NCBI GenBank assembly: GCA_947455285.1
Contig: CANGOK010000179.1
Coordinates: 1 to 7,006 of the forward strand
From: Beijerinckiaceae bacterium
GTDB lineage: Bacteria > Pseudomonadota > Alphaproteobacteria > Rhizobiales > Beijerinckiaceae
Length of the DNA: 7,006 bases
Direction of reading: 5' to 3'
Part shown: positions 1-6,017 of the stretch, one piece after another
Layout of the letters: each line of letters opens with the position of its first letter
Numbering within the stretch: the stretch's first letter is position 1
The notes under the pieces: model-generated
The model's database searches: none
Told to the model about the DNA's origin: nothing
The model's input: only the letters and a program-made list of their open reading frames with translations
Position numbers and translations under genes: made by a program

Positions 1-10
1 CGTAATGCAT
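1..10 (-). CDS. Probable start of a further operon gene, cut by the window edge
   Basis: Only three codons (ATG CAT TAC) lie inside the window, so no product can be named. The case for a gene is a strong Shine-Dalgarno-like GGAGGG, complementary to plus positions 15-20, placed 4 to 5 nt before an ATG at position 10 on the minus strand. It sits 32 nt downstream of the stop of the amidase-like gene, with no terminator-like hairpin plus T-run between them. The spacing matches the rest of the operon. It could be a chance ATG, because the reading frame cannot be followed. Confidence 0.4.
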
Positions 11-42
11 CGGACCCTCCCGGTCTTTCGAATTGTTAAGGC

Positions 43-687
43 TCAGGCCTTGGAGCGGCCGCCCTTCAGGCGAGCAAGATAATCGATCACCTCAGCCTCG
101 CTGACGACATCGGCATATTTGGCGTTCATATCGAAGAGGTTCGCCTCATGTGGCGAAGGGTGACGGTCGCCGCACGCGTCGGCGACCACGATCGTGCGAA
201 ACCCATGCGACATCGAATCAACGCAGCTGGCGCGTACGCAGCCGCTCGTTGAAAGGCCGGTGAGGATCACGCTGTCGATGCCTCCTGCCGTCAATGTAGA
301 GGCGAGCGAGGTGCCGAAGAAGGCGCTAGGGTATTGCTTCGAGACGATGATCTCGTCGTCATAGGGAACGAGCCCGTCAGCAAAGGCGGCGGTCTTCCGG
401 CCTTTGATGAAGTTATGCAGCGGCTTCGCCTTTTCGTAAAAGCGACCGCCATTGATGCCGCCTTCCTGATAGACGACTTCTGTGAGCACCAAAGGAACAC
501 CAGCCGCGCGCGCGACCTCACGAATGCGCAGCGCAGACGCGAGCGCGGATTCCACGCCCGCATAAAGCTCGCAGGCGGGATCGAAATAGGCCTGCGCGAA
601 ATCGACCAGAACCAGCGCTGGCCGCTCGCCGAAGCCGACCTGATTGGCGAAGGCGCGCTTGTAATTTTCGATCAGGTCTTCCGTCAT
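43..687 (-). CDS. Isochorismatase-family amidohydrolase (maleamate / N-carbamoylsarcosine amidase type)
   Basis: This 214-residue protein spans one whole isochorismatase-like hydrolase domain and is probably a soluble cytoplasmic amidase. The cysteine-hydrolase triad is visible: Asp29 in LVLVDFAQAYFDP, Lys117 in VSKQYPSAFFGTSL, and nucleophile Cys150 in LTGLSTSGCVRASCVD. The YPSAFFGT segment and the STSGCVRA signature are typical of the N-carbamoylsarcosine amidase / maleamate amidohydrolase (NicF) branch, less so of nicotinamidases or true isochorismatases. NicF releases ammonia from maleamate to give maleate. The ATG at 687 overlaps the upstream leuD-like stop (ATGA), and a GGAG lies 8 nt before it, so translation is probably coupled. 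Next to a LeuCD-type hydro-lyase, a role in forming a maleate-like diacid from its half-amide is attractive but inferred. Alternatives are a ureido or carbamoyl hydrolase. The family assignment is firm; the substrate is unknown. Confidence 0.9.
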   Translation of the reverse strand: MTEDLIENYKRAFANQVGFGERPALVLVDFAQAYFDPACELYAGVESALASALRIREVARAAGVPLVLTEVVYQEGGINGGRFYEKAKPLHNFIKGRKTAAFADGLVPYDDEIIVSKQYPSAFFGTSLASTLTAGGIDSVILTGLSTSGCVRASCVDSMSHGFRTIVVADACGDRHPSPHEANLFDMNAKYADVVSEAEVIDYLARLKGGRSKA

Positions 688-1304
688 TTCGACTGCTCCG
701 AAAATAGCCAGGGCTGCGCCATGCGATGCTGCGCCTCGAAACCGGAGATGGCCTCGCCTTCTTCGCGCAGCAGGATGTCAGTTTCGTCCCACCCGTTCAA
801 CAAGGCCATGCGCTGGCCTTCGGGCAAGTCGATGGAAGCGACGATCTCGTTGTCGACGCAGAGGATGCGCTCTTCGAGATCGACGCGAAATCGCGCGCCG
901 CGTTGCGCCGCCGCGCCAATGCGCGCCACCATCTCCTCGGGCAGGGCGAGGGTGAGCAGACCGTTCTTCAGCGCATTGCCCGCGAAAATCTCGCCAAAGC
1001 TGGGCGCGATCACGCAGCGGACGCCGAAGCCAGTCAGCGCCCAAACCGCCTGCTCGCGGCTTGAGCCGCAGCCAAAGCCAGATCCCGCGATCAGCACCTC
1101 AGCGCTTGAAAACGGCTCAGTGTCGAGAATGAAGCCTTCCTTGGGTGCGCCATCTTTGTCGAAGCGACGGTCACGGAAGAGATAGGGGCCAAGACCGTCG
1201 CGATCCATCAGCAGCAGATAGCGCGCGGGGTAGATCGCATCCGTATCGATGTTCTGCTCGGGCATATAGGCGCCGAGCGATTCGATGCTCTTGAAGCCCG
1301 TCAC
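684..1304 (-). CDS. leuD: LeuD-type small subunit of a 3-isopropylmalate dehydratase-like hydro-lyase
   Basis: This 206-residue protein is the swivel-domain (small) subunit of a heterodimeric aconitase-superfamily hydro-lyase. It pairs with the upstream large subunit and carries substrate-binding residues. Visible hallmarks are NIDTDAIYPARYL (residues 18-30), GSGFGCGSSREQAVWAL (74-90) and PSFGEIFAGNALKNGLL (101-117), all in the usual LeuD order, and the length is normal for LeuD. The open frame continues upstream, but I start it at GTG 1304. That start overlaps the large-subunit stop as GTGA, has GGGAG 7 nt upstream, and gives the usual short leader before the DTD motif; residues encoded further upstream are antisense-like and resemble no LeuD. 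Leucine biosynthesis is possible, but there is no leuA or leuB nearby. The setting suggests a catabolic paralogue acting on a maleate- or citraconate-like substrate. Confidence 0.9.
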   Translation of the reverse strand: MTGFKSIESLGAYMPEQNIDTDAIYPARYLLLMDRDGLGPYLFRDRRFDKDGAPKEGFILDTEPFSSAEVLIAGSGFGCGSSREQAVWALTGFGVRCVIAPSFGEIFAGNALKNGLLTLALPEEMVARIGAAAQRGARFRVDLEERILCVDNEIVASIDLPEGQRMALLNGWDETDILLREEGEAISGFEAQHRMAQPWLFSEQSK

Positions 1305-2713
1305 GACGCAGCTCCCGTGAGTTTGCGGACATCCGTCAGGTGGCCAGTGATGGCGGCGGCGGCGGCCATGGCTGGGCTCATCAGATGGGTGCGCCCCCCG
1401 ACGCCCTGACGTCCCTCGAAATTGCGGTTTGAGGTGGAGGCGCTGCGCTGACTCTGCGCCAGCGTATCGCCATTCATGCCAACGCACATTGAGCAACCGG
1501 GCTCGCGCCACTCAAAACCTGCGTCGAGGAAGATCTTCGCGAGACCTTCGCGCTCCGCCTGCTCGCGCACGAGGCCGGAGCCCGGCACGACGAGAGCCTT
1601 CACGCGATCAGCGACGCGTCGTCCAGCGGCGACGGCGGCCGCGGCGCGCAAATCCTCGATGCGACTGTTGGTGCAGGAGCCGATGAACACCACGTCGATC
1701 GCTATATTCTCGAGAGCCTCGCCCGGTTTCAGGCCCATATAAGCGAGGGCGCGGCGTCGACGCTCTCGGCGGGTCGGCTCAGCCTCATCATCTGGCGAAG
1801 GCACGCGCGAGCCGATGGGCGCTGCGTCTTCTGGCGACGTGCCCCAGGTGACATGCGGTTCGACCTGCGAGACATCGAGCGTGAGTTCACGGTCGAAGAC
1901 GGCGTCAGAGTCGGAAGGGAGCGTACGCCAATAGGCGAGCGCGCGCTCGAACATCTCGCCCTTGGGCGCCATGGGGCGGCCGCGCAGATAGGCGAAGGTT
2001 GTTTCATCAGGCGCGATGAGCCCCACGCGCGCTCCGGCCTCAATCGACATGTTGCAGAGCGTCAGTCGTTCAGCCATCGACATGGCCGAGATGACCGGCC
2101 CCGCATATTCCACCGCATGGCCTGCGGCGCCGTTGGCGCCAATGCGCGCGATGAGCGCGAGGGCGATGTCCTTGGCGGTGACGAAGGGGCTTCGCTCGCC
2201 CACAAAGTTCACCCGCATGGTGCGCGCGCGCTGCTGGCGGATGGCCTGCGTCGCCATCACAATCCCGCATTCGGAAGCGCCGATGCCGAACGCGAGACAG
2301 CCGAAGGCGCCATGGGTCGAGGTATGGCTATCGCCGCAGGCGAGCACGATGCCCGGCAGGGTGAAGCCCTGTTCTGGCCCGATGACATGGACGATGCCCT
2401 GACGCTTGTCATTGAGCGGAATGAAGGGAATGTCGTGACGCGCCACGTTCTCGACAAGCCGCTGCGTCTGCGCGCGCGCCAGCGGATCGGCGATCGGCAG
2501 ATGTCGATCCACCGTCGAGACAACATGGTCCGGCACCGCCAGATTGGCGCTGGGGCGACGAACCCTGCGGTTCTTCTTCTCAATGGCGATGAAGGACTGC
2601 GGCGTGCTCACTTCGTGCAACAGATGCTTGTCGACATAGAGCAACGCCGAGCCATCGTCATAGGCGCGTATGACGTGGCTATCCCAAAGCTTGTCGTAAA
2701 GCGTCCGTCCCAT
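1301..2713 (-). CDS. leuC: LeuC-type large subunit of a 3-isopropylmalate dehydratase-like hydro-lyase (4Fe-4S)
   Basis: This 470-residue aconitase-superfamily large subunit binds the 4Fe-4S cluster used to add or remove water on a dicarboxylate. Cluster cysteines are Cys347 (VFIGSCTNSRIEDLRAAA) and Cys407 and Cys410 (REPGCSMCVGMN), in the classical LeuC spacing. The CGDSHTSTHGAFG motif is at residues 126-138 and STSNRNFEGRQG at 426-437. Length and layout are those of bacterial LeuC, not the shorter archaeal or DmdA-like form. Departures from the LeuC consensus as I remember it are SASTSNRN where CASTSNRN is usual (Ser424) and RQGVGGRTH where RQGRGGRTH is usual (Val438). The ATG at 2713 lies 17 nt after the lyase stop, with a purine-rich GAGGAAAGGG upstream. 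Homology alone would name it isopropylmalate dehydratase. Its position between a C-C lyase and an amidase favours a catabolic hydratase, for example for maleate, citraconate or dimethylmaleate. The substrate is not settled by the sequence. Confidence 0.92.
   Translation of the reverse strand: MGRTLYDKLWDSHVIRAYDDGSALLYVDKHLLHEVSTPQSFIAIEKKNRRVRRPSANLAVPDHVVSTVDRHLPIADPLARAQTQRLVENVARHDIPFIPLNDKRQGIVHVIGPEQGFTLPGIVLACGDSHTSTHGAFGCLAFGIGASECGIVMATQAIRQQRARTMRVNFVGERSPFVTAKDIALALIARIGANGAAGHAVEYAGPVISAMSMAERLTLCNMSIEAGARVGLIAPDETTFAYLRGRPMAPKGEMFERALAYWRTLPSDSDAVFDRELTLDVSQVEPHVTWGTSPEDAAPIGSRVPSPDDEAEPTRRERRRRALAYMGLKPGEALENIAIDVVFIGSCTNSRIEDLRAAAAVAAGRRVADRVKALVVPGSGLVREQAEREGLAKIFLDAGFEWREPGCSMCVGMNGDTLAQSQRSASTSNRNFEGRQGVGGRTHLMSPAMAAAAAITGHLTDVRKLTGAAS
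1312..1316 (-). promoter_or_regulatory. Ribosome binding site deciding the leuD GTG start
   Basis: GGGAG on the minus strand lies inside the 3' end of the large-subunit gene, 7 nt before the GTG at 1304 that overlaps the large-subunit stop. It fixes the small-subunit start and implies translational coupling of the two subunits. Confidence 0.65.
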
Positions 2714-2730
2714 CGCCGCCCTTTCCTCGC

Positions 2731-3594
2731 TCAGGGAATCTGCGCGAATTTCTTCTCGAAATCCCAGACCTCCTGGAAGCCGAGCAGCTTGTTGAACTCC
2801 GTGAAGGAGTAGAGGTCGATATCCCCGCTCGTCTCGCCATGGGCGTGAAGATCCGCATAGGCCTTGCGCAACGCAGCGCCTGCAGAGAGGAAGCCGATGG
2901 CGGGGTGGATGGCGATGGAATAGCCCATTTCCTTCAGCGTGTCGGCGCTCAGCAGCGGGGTGCGGCCGCCATTGACGATATTGGCGAAGAGCGGGGCGTC
3001 GATGGCCTGCGCGATGGCGTGCATTTCTTCGACGCTCTCGGGCGATTCCACGAAGACCACATCGGCGCCTGCTTTTGCAAAAGCCTGGCCGCGGCGGATC
3101 GCTTCATCAAGGCCAAGCCCCGTGCGCGCATCGGTGCGCGCGATGATGAGGAAATCATCGCTGCGGCGGCTGTCGACGGCGACTTCAATCTTGCGCAACA
3201 TATCGTCAAGCGAGGTCACGCGGCGGTTCGGCGTATGGCCGCACTTCTTGGGGAATTCCTGATCTTCGATCTGGATGGCGGTGACGCCCGCGTCCTCATA
3301 GCCCTGCACAGTGTAGCGCACATTGAGCAAGCCGCCGTAGCCGGTGTCAGCGTCGGCGATGACCGGGCGCGTGGTGCGCTTCACGATCTGGCCGATACGC
3401 TCCACCATGTCGCGATAGGTGGCGATGCCTGCGTCTGGCAGGCCAAGGTAGGACGCCACCGTTCCATAGCCCGTGACATAGAGCGCCCTGAAGTCGATTG
3501 TGTCGGCGATCAGCGCCGAGATGAGATCGAATACGCCGGGCGCCACGACGAAGTCGCCGTTCTTCAGAGCCTGCTTCAGTTTCGGATCGGCCAT
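2731..3594 (-). CDS. Isocitrate lyase/PEP mutase superfamily C-C lyase (2,3-dimethylmalate / 2-methylisocitrate lyase type)
   Basis: The protein has 287 residues, the usual size for PrpB- and dimethylmalate-lyase-like members, and forms a single TIM-barrel enzyme. The Mg-binding region is ADADTGYG (residues 80-87), followed by IEDQEFPKKCGH (109-120) with the catalytic-loop KKCGH motif (Cys118). ARTDAR (152-157) and FVESPE (181-186) complete the active site. KKCGH marks true lyases that split 2-hydroxy-dicarboxylates by retro-aldol cleavage; PEP mutases and oxaloacetate decarboxylases of this fold generally lack it. The start ATG 3594 has GAGGG 8 nt upstream, and a 47-nt gap separates it from the preceding hydrolase gene. 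The adjacent LeuCD-type hydratase suggests it cleaves that enzyme's product, as 2,3-dimethylmalate lyase gives pyruvate and propionate in nicotinate fermentation. 2-Methylisocitrate lyase is the main alternative, but no methylcitrate synthase is present in the window. Confidence 0.88.
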   Translation of the reverse strand: MADPKLKQALKNGDFVVAPGVFDLISALIADTIDFRALYVTGYGTVASYLGLPDAGIATYRDMVERIGQIVKRTTRPVIADADTGYGGLLNVRYTVQGYEDAGVTAIQIEDQEFPKKCGHTPNRRVTSLDDMLRKIEVAVDSRRSDDFLIIARTDARTGLGLDEAIRRGQAFAKAGADVVFVESPESVEEMHAIAQAIDAPLFANIVNGGRTPLLSADTLKEMGYSIAIHPAIGFLSAGAALRKAYADLHAHGETSGDIDLYSFTEFNKLLGFQEVWDFEKKFAQIP

Positions 3595-3641
3595 TCTTCA
3601 CGCCCTCAGTTCGATTAATGCAAGTTTCGGTTCGTATAGGT

Positions 3642-4526
3642 TCAAGCGCCCTCGCAGACAAAGCTCGGGCGGAAGTCGCAACCGCAACGCTCGACGCGAA
3701 AGCCAATGGCGTTGCGGATGTGAGAAGGGGCGATGAGCGAACCATCCTGCGCCGCGCGCTCAAGCAACCCCATGCGGCTCGCCACCGCTTGCTCCGCGTT
3801 GGTGCAAAAGGCGCTTGTCCATTCAGGCTTAAACACCTGCGCGGGCGAATGGATCGCATCGCCGCAGAAGAGGGCGTGACGGCTTTCGCCATAGTCGAGA
3901 TCAAGGCCAATCTGCCCGGGCGAATGGCCCGGCAGAGGCAGCACGGTGAGGCCGCGCGTGATTTCAAACCCATCGGTCACGGTCTCGACAAGGCCGGCCT
4001 CGATGACGGGAAGCACACTGTCCGCATAGGCGCCGTGATTTGCGACGCCAGGCGCACGCACCTCCTCGGTCTGCCAGGCGGCGAGCTCGGCTTTACCTAT
4101 CATGTAGCGTGCATGGGGGAAGGTCGGAACCCAGCGACCATTTTCAAGGCGCGTGTTCCAGCCCACATGGTCCGCATGGAGATGCGTGCAGAGGACGACG
4201 TCGACGTCGTCAGGCGTTACGCCCGCAGCGGCGAGGGAACGCAGATAGCTCGTCCCCTTTCTCTGGTGCCAGTCCTTGCGCCGTCCGCGCTCCTTGTTTT
4301 CGCCTACGCAGCTGTCGATCAGGATTGTCAGCCCGCCAACGCGCAGAACGAAGCTCTGCACGCCAAGCAGCAGATCGCCCGTCTCGAAGTCGACATGATC
4401 AGGCGCGAGCAGGGCGGCGTGCGGGCGCAGATCATCGAGCTGCGCGCGGGGGAACAGAAAGGAAAGACCAAGCGCAAATGGGTCGAGGTCGACCACGCGC
4501 TCAACGGTGGCAAGTCCGAGCTTCAT
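3642..4526 (-). CDS. Metallo-beta-lactamase-fold hydrolase (lactonase-like)
   Basis: This 294-residue protein belongs to the large family of MBL-fold hydrolases that includes quorum-quenching lactonases, 4-pyridoxolactonase and methyl parathion hydrolase. The full dinuclear metal site is present: THLHADH with His115, His117, Asp119 and His120; His201 in LPLPGHSPGQ; Asp223 in CGDAIH; and His269 in APSHI. No signal peptide is apparent, so it is presumably cytoplasmic. The ATG at 4526 has GGAGG 7 nt upstream and follows the monooxygenase stop by 25 nt. In the operon it would fit as hydrolase of a lactone, ester or cyclic amide produced after ring oxygenation, but that is inference. The fold is certain and the metal site looks active; the substrate is open. 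Confidence 0.88.
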   Translation of the reverse strand: MKLGLATVERVVDLDPFALGLSFLFPRAQLDDLRPHAALLAPDHVDFETGDLLLGVQSFVLRVGGLTILIDSCVGENKERGRRKDWHQRKGTSYLRSLAAAGVTPDDVDVVLCTHLHADHVGWNTRLENGRWVPTFPHARYMIGKAELAAWQTEEVRAPGVANHGAYADSVLPVIEAGLVETVTDGFEITRGLTVLPLPGHSPGQIGLDLDYGESRHALFCGDAIHSPAQVFKPEWTSAFCTNAEQAVASRMGLLERAAQDGSLIAPSHIRNAIGFRVERCGCDFRPSFVCEGA

Positions 4527-4551
4527 CCGGGCGCCTCCAAATTTGCTCCTT

Positions 4552-5757
4552 TTACTCGACGGATTCGAGATCGCGCAGCGACTGAATCATCGAGGAACGC
4601 ATGAGGTAGTCCTTGTGCTTAACCGGATCCGCCACAACAGCGCGCAACTCGTCATGATAGGCCCGGCGCGCCGCGGGATCGGTCTCGTTCATGATGCGGC
4701 GGTTGCGCAGGGTCTGCGCCTGCACGGCGTCGAGCGCCGCCTTGCGACGTTGGCGCTCGTAGCGGCCCATGAGCTCAAGCGGCGCGCGGCCGTTCCAGAC
4801 CTCAATGAGCTTGCTCGTCAGGTTGAACACGTCCTGAATGCCGCCGTTCATGCCCATGCCGCCGAGAGGATTGTTCACATGCGCCGCATCGCCCGCGAGG
4901 AAGATGCGCCCGTGAACATAATTGCGCGCCACGCGCTCATTCACGCGATAGTCCGTCGCATGAACGATCTCGTAACCAGCGGGATTGGGACAAACGGCCT
5001 GCAGACGCGCCTGCATGGCGTCTGGATGCTTGATCTGCTCGAGGGTGAGGTTCGAGTCAGTCGGCAACAGCACGCGCCAGAGGCTGGGCGTGCGCAGCAG
5101 CACGACCCATTCGCTGGGATCGGTGATGTAGGCGATGGTCGCAAGGTCGTCGAAATGCTTCTCGAAGGGGAAGGTTGTCGACATCGAGAGGAAGATTTCG
5201 GGCAGGGTCTGCCCCTCGAACGGCACGTCCAGCGCCTTGCGGATCACGCTGCGCGCGCCGTCGGCAGCAATTAGATATTTGCAGCGCATCGTTTCTTCGC
5301 TGCCGTCAGGATGACGCACGCGAAGCTGCACGCCTGAATCGTCCTGCGTGACGCCGAGCGCTTCGGTCTCGTACATAAGCTCTACATTTTCATCAGCTTC
5401 AAGGATCGCGCGCAGCTCTTCCGACAATTTCCACTGTTCGCACTGGATGCGATAGGGATGGGCGGTTTCGCCCTCAAGAATGGAAAGATCGAAAGTAGCG
5501 ATCACGCCTTCCTGCCGGTCGCGGAACTGCCAGTGCGGCGCGATGAGGCCGCGCTCGATGAGGCGGGGAGTAACGCCGAATTGATCAAGGAGGTCGAGGG
5601 TCGCGGAATGAAAGGTGGAGGCGCGGAGATCGAGCGGCAGTTCGTGATGCAGTTCAAGGATCGTGGTCCTGATCCCAGCCTTGCCGAGACATGCTGCGGC
5701 GACAAGGCCAACCGGACCCGCACCAACGATGATGACCCTGTCTTCGGTGTTCGACAT
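4552..5757 (-). CDS. FAD-dependent class A aromatic monooxygenase (PHBH fold)
   Basis: This 401-residue flavoprotein should hydroxylate or oxidatively open an aromatic or heteroaromatic ring using NAD(P)H and O2. The Rossmann GAGPVG is at residues 12-17, with Glu35 closing the ADP-binding beta-alpha-beta unit. The DG motif (AADGARS) is at 165-170 and the GD motif (FLAGDAAH) at 286-293, running on into NNPLGGMGMNGG (295-306). The protein ends soon after the FAD-binding domain, without the thioredoxin-like tail of phenol 2-monooxygenases. The frame is open to 5823, but I choose ATG 5757: GGGGGA sits 4 to 5 nt before it and the Rossmann strand follows at once, whereas the extra 22 residues are His-rich and non-conserved-looking. 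It is the first gene of the operon. Relatives act on hydroxybenzoates, 6-hydroxynicotinate (NicC) and 2-methyl-3-hydroxypyridine-5-carboxylate; which substrate applies here is not visible. Confidence 0.9.
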   Translation of the reverse strand: MSNTEDRVIIVGAGPVGLVAAACLGKAGIRTTILELHHELPLDLRASTFHSATLDLLDQFGVTPRLIERGLIAPHWQFRDRQEGVIATFDLSILEGETAHPYRIQCEQWKLSEELRAILEADENVELMYETEALGVTQDDSGVQLRVRHPDGSEETMRCKYLIAADGARSVIRKALDVPFEGQTLPEIFLSMSTTFPFEKHFDDLATIAYITDPSEWVVLLRTPSLWRVLLPTDSNLTLEQIKHPDAMQARLQAVCPNPAGYEIVHATDYRVNERVARNYVHGRIFLAGDAAHVNNPLGGMGMNGGIQDVFNLTSKLIEVWNGRAPLELMGRYERQRRKAALDAVQAQTLRNRRIMNETDPAARRAYHDELRAVVADPVKHKDYLMRSSMIQSLRDLESVE

Positions 5758-5761
5758 GCGA

Positions 5762-5767
5762 TCCCCC
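5762..5767 (-). promoter_or_regulatory. Ribosome binding site deciding the monooxygenase start
   Basis: GGGGGA on the minus strand lies 4 nt before the ATG at 5757. It supports that codon over the upstream in-frame ATG at 5823, which itself falls inside a palindromic operator-like site. Confidence 0.55.
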
Positions 5768-5811
5768 GGTTCTATCTTTTGAAGCCATGCTCGATGATGA
5801 CTGTGCATCAG

Positions 5812-5827
5812 ATGTTTGGACATATCA
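5812..5827 (+). repeat. Direct repeat copy 1 (ATGTTTGGACATATCA)
   Basis: This 16-mer matches the copy at 5963-5978 at 14 of 16 positions in the same orientation, 151 bp apart. It overlaps the left arm of the palindrome. Both copies contain TGT-N4-ACA. Confidence 0.5.
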
Positions 5828-5839
5828 ATCGAAATGTCC
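5818..5839. promoter_or_regulatory. Candidate operator: 22-bp imperfect palindrome
   Basis: The left arm GGACATATCAA and the reverse complement of the right arm, GGACATTTCGA, agree at 9 of 11 positions, with six-base outer arms GGACAT/ATGTCC that match perfectly. The site lies about 60 to 80 bp upstream of the monooxygenase start, a typical place for an operator or activator site. The regulator family cannot be told from the site alone. Confidence 0.5.
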
Positions 5840-5962
5840 CCTGTTGTTCGAACCTATCTGCCCCGCTTTGAGGAAATTGTTGGCATCAATTCCCAGCAGG
5901 GCTTGAAATGAGGCCGATTGCGCGAAAATGACGCTTGCCTTCCCCTGAATTCGATTCCAAAA

Positions 5963-5978
5963 ATGTATGGACAAATCA
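5963..5978 (+). repeat. Direct repeat copy 2 (ATGTATGGACAAATCA)
   Basis: This is the second copy of the 16-mer found at 5812-5827, with two mismatches. It lacks the right palindrome arm, so it would be a single half-site. It lies roughly 140 to 150 bp upstream of the permease start. Confidence 0.45.
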
Positions 5979-6001
5979 GCGGTGGGGGGTGTTGCGGCCG
6001 A

Positions 6002-6017
6002 GACGCATAATTGCGTC
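6002..6017. promoter_or_regulatory. Short dyad GACGCA-TAAT-TGCGTC
   Basis: Perfect 6-bp arms flank a 4-bp AT-rich centre, 98 bp upstream of the permease ATG. No T-run follows, so it is not a terminator. It may be a second operator, or a hairpin in the permease leader if transcription starts upstream of it. Confidence 0.35.

Noticed and set aside
13..25. GACC-N5-GGTC hairpin as a terminator after the amidase gene
   Set aside because: It has only four base pairs and no T-run, and it overlaps a better-supported ribosome binding site.
1305..1511. N-terminal extension of the leuD-like frame
   Set aside because: It is the out-of-frame shadow of the leuC 3' end; GTG 1304 has the ribosome binding site, the stop overlap and the expected LeuD N-terminus.
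684..2713. Straightforward leucine biosynthesis locus
   Set aside because: Not excluded, but no leuA or leuB is present and all neighbours are catabolic-type enzymes, so I keep the LeuCD family name without assigning that role.
1853..2812. Long plus-strand open frame (319 codons) opposite the leuC-like gene
   Set aside because: It is antisense to a gene with clear LeuC motifs, has an arginine- and histidine-rich composition with no recognisable domain, and is a normal by-product of high-GC codon use.
3618..4604. Long plus-strand open frame (328 codons) opposite the MBL-fold gene
   Set aside because: It is complementary to a gene with a complete metal site and shows no protein-family features of its own.
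5758..5823. 22-residue N-terminal extension of the monooxygenase from ATG 5823
   Set aside because: Flavoproteins of this class begin just before the Rossmann strand, ATG 5757 has its own ribosome binding site, and the upstream ATG lies in the palindrome.
5846..5853. GTTCGAAC perfect palindrome as an operator
   Set aside because: An 8-bp palindrome with no extension of the arms is expected by chance often enough that it carries little weight alone.
5935..5964. TTGCCT / AAAAAT as a rightward sigma-70 promoter
   Set aside because: The match is weak at both boxes; mentioned under the intergenic region but not called as a promoter.
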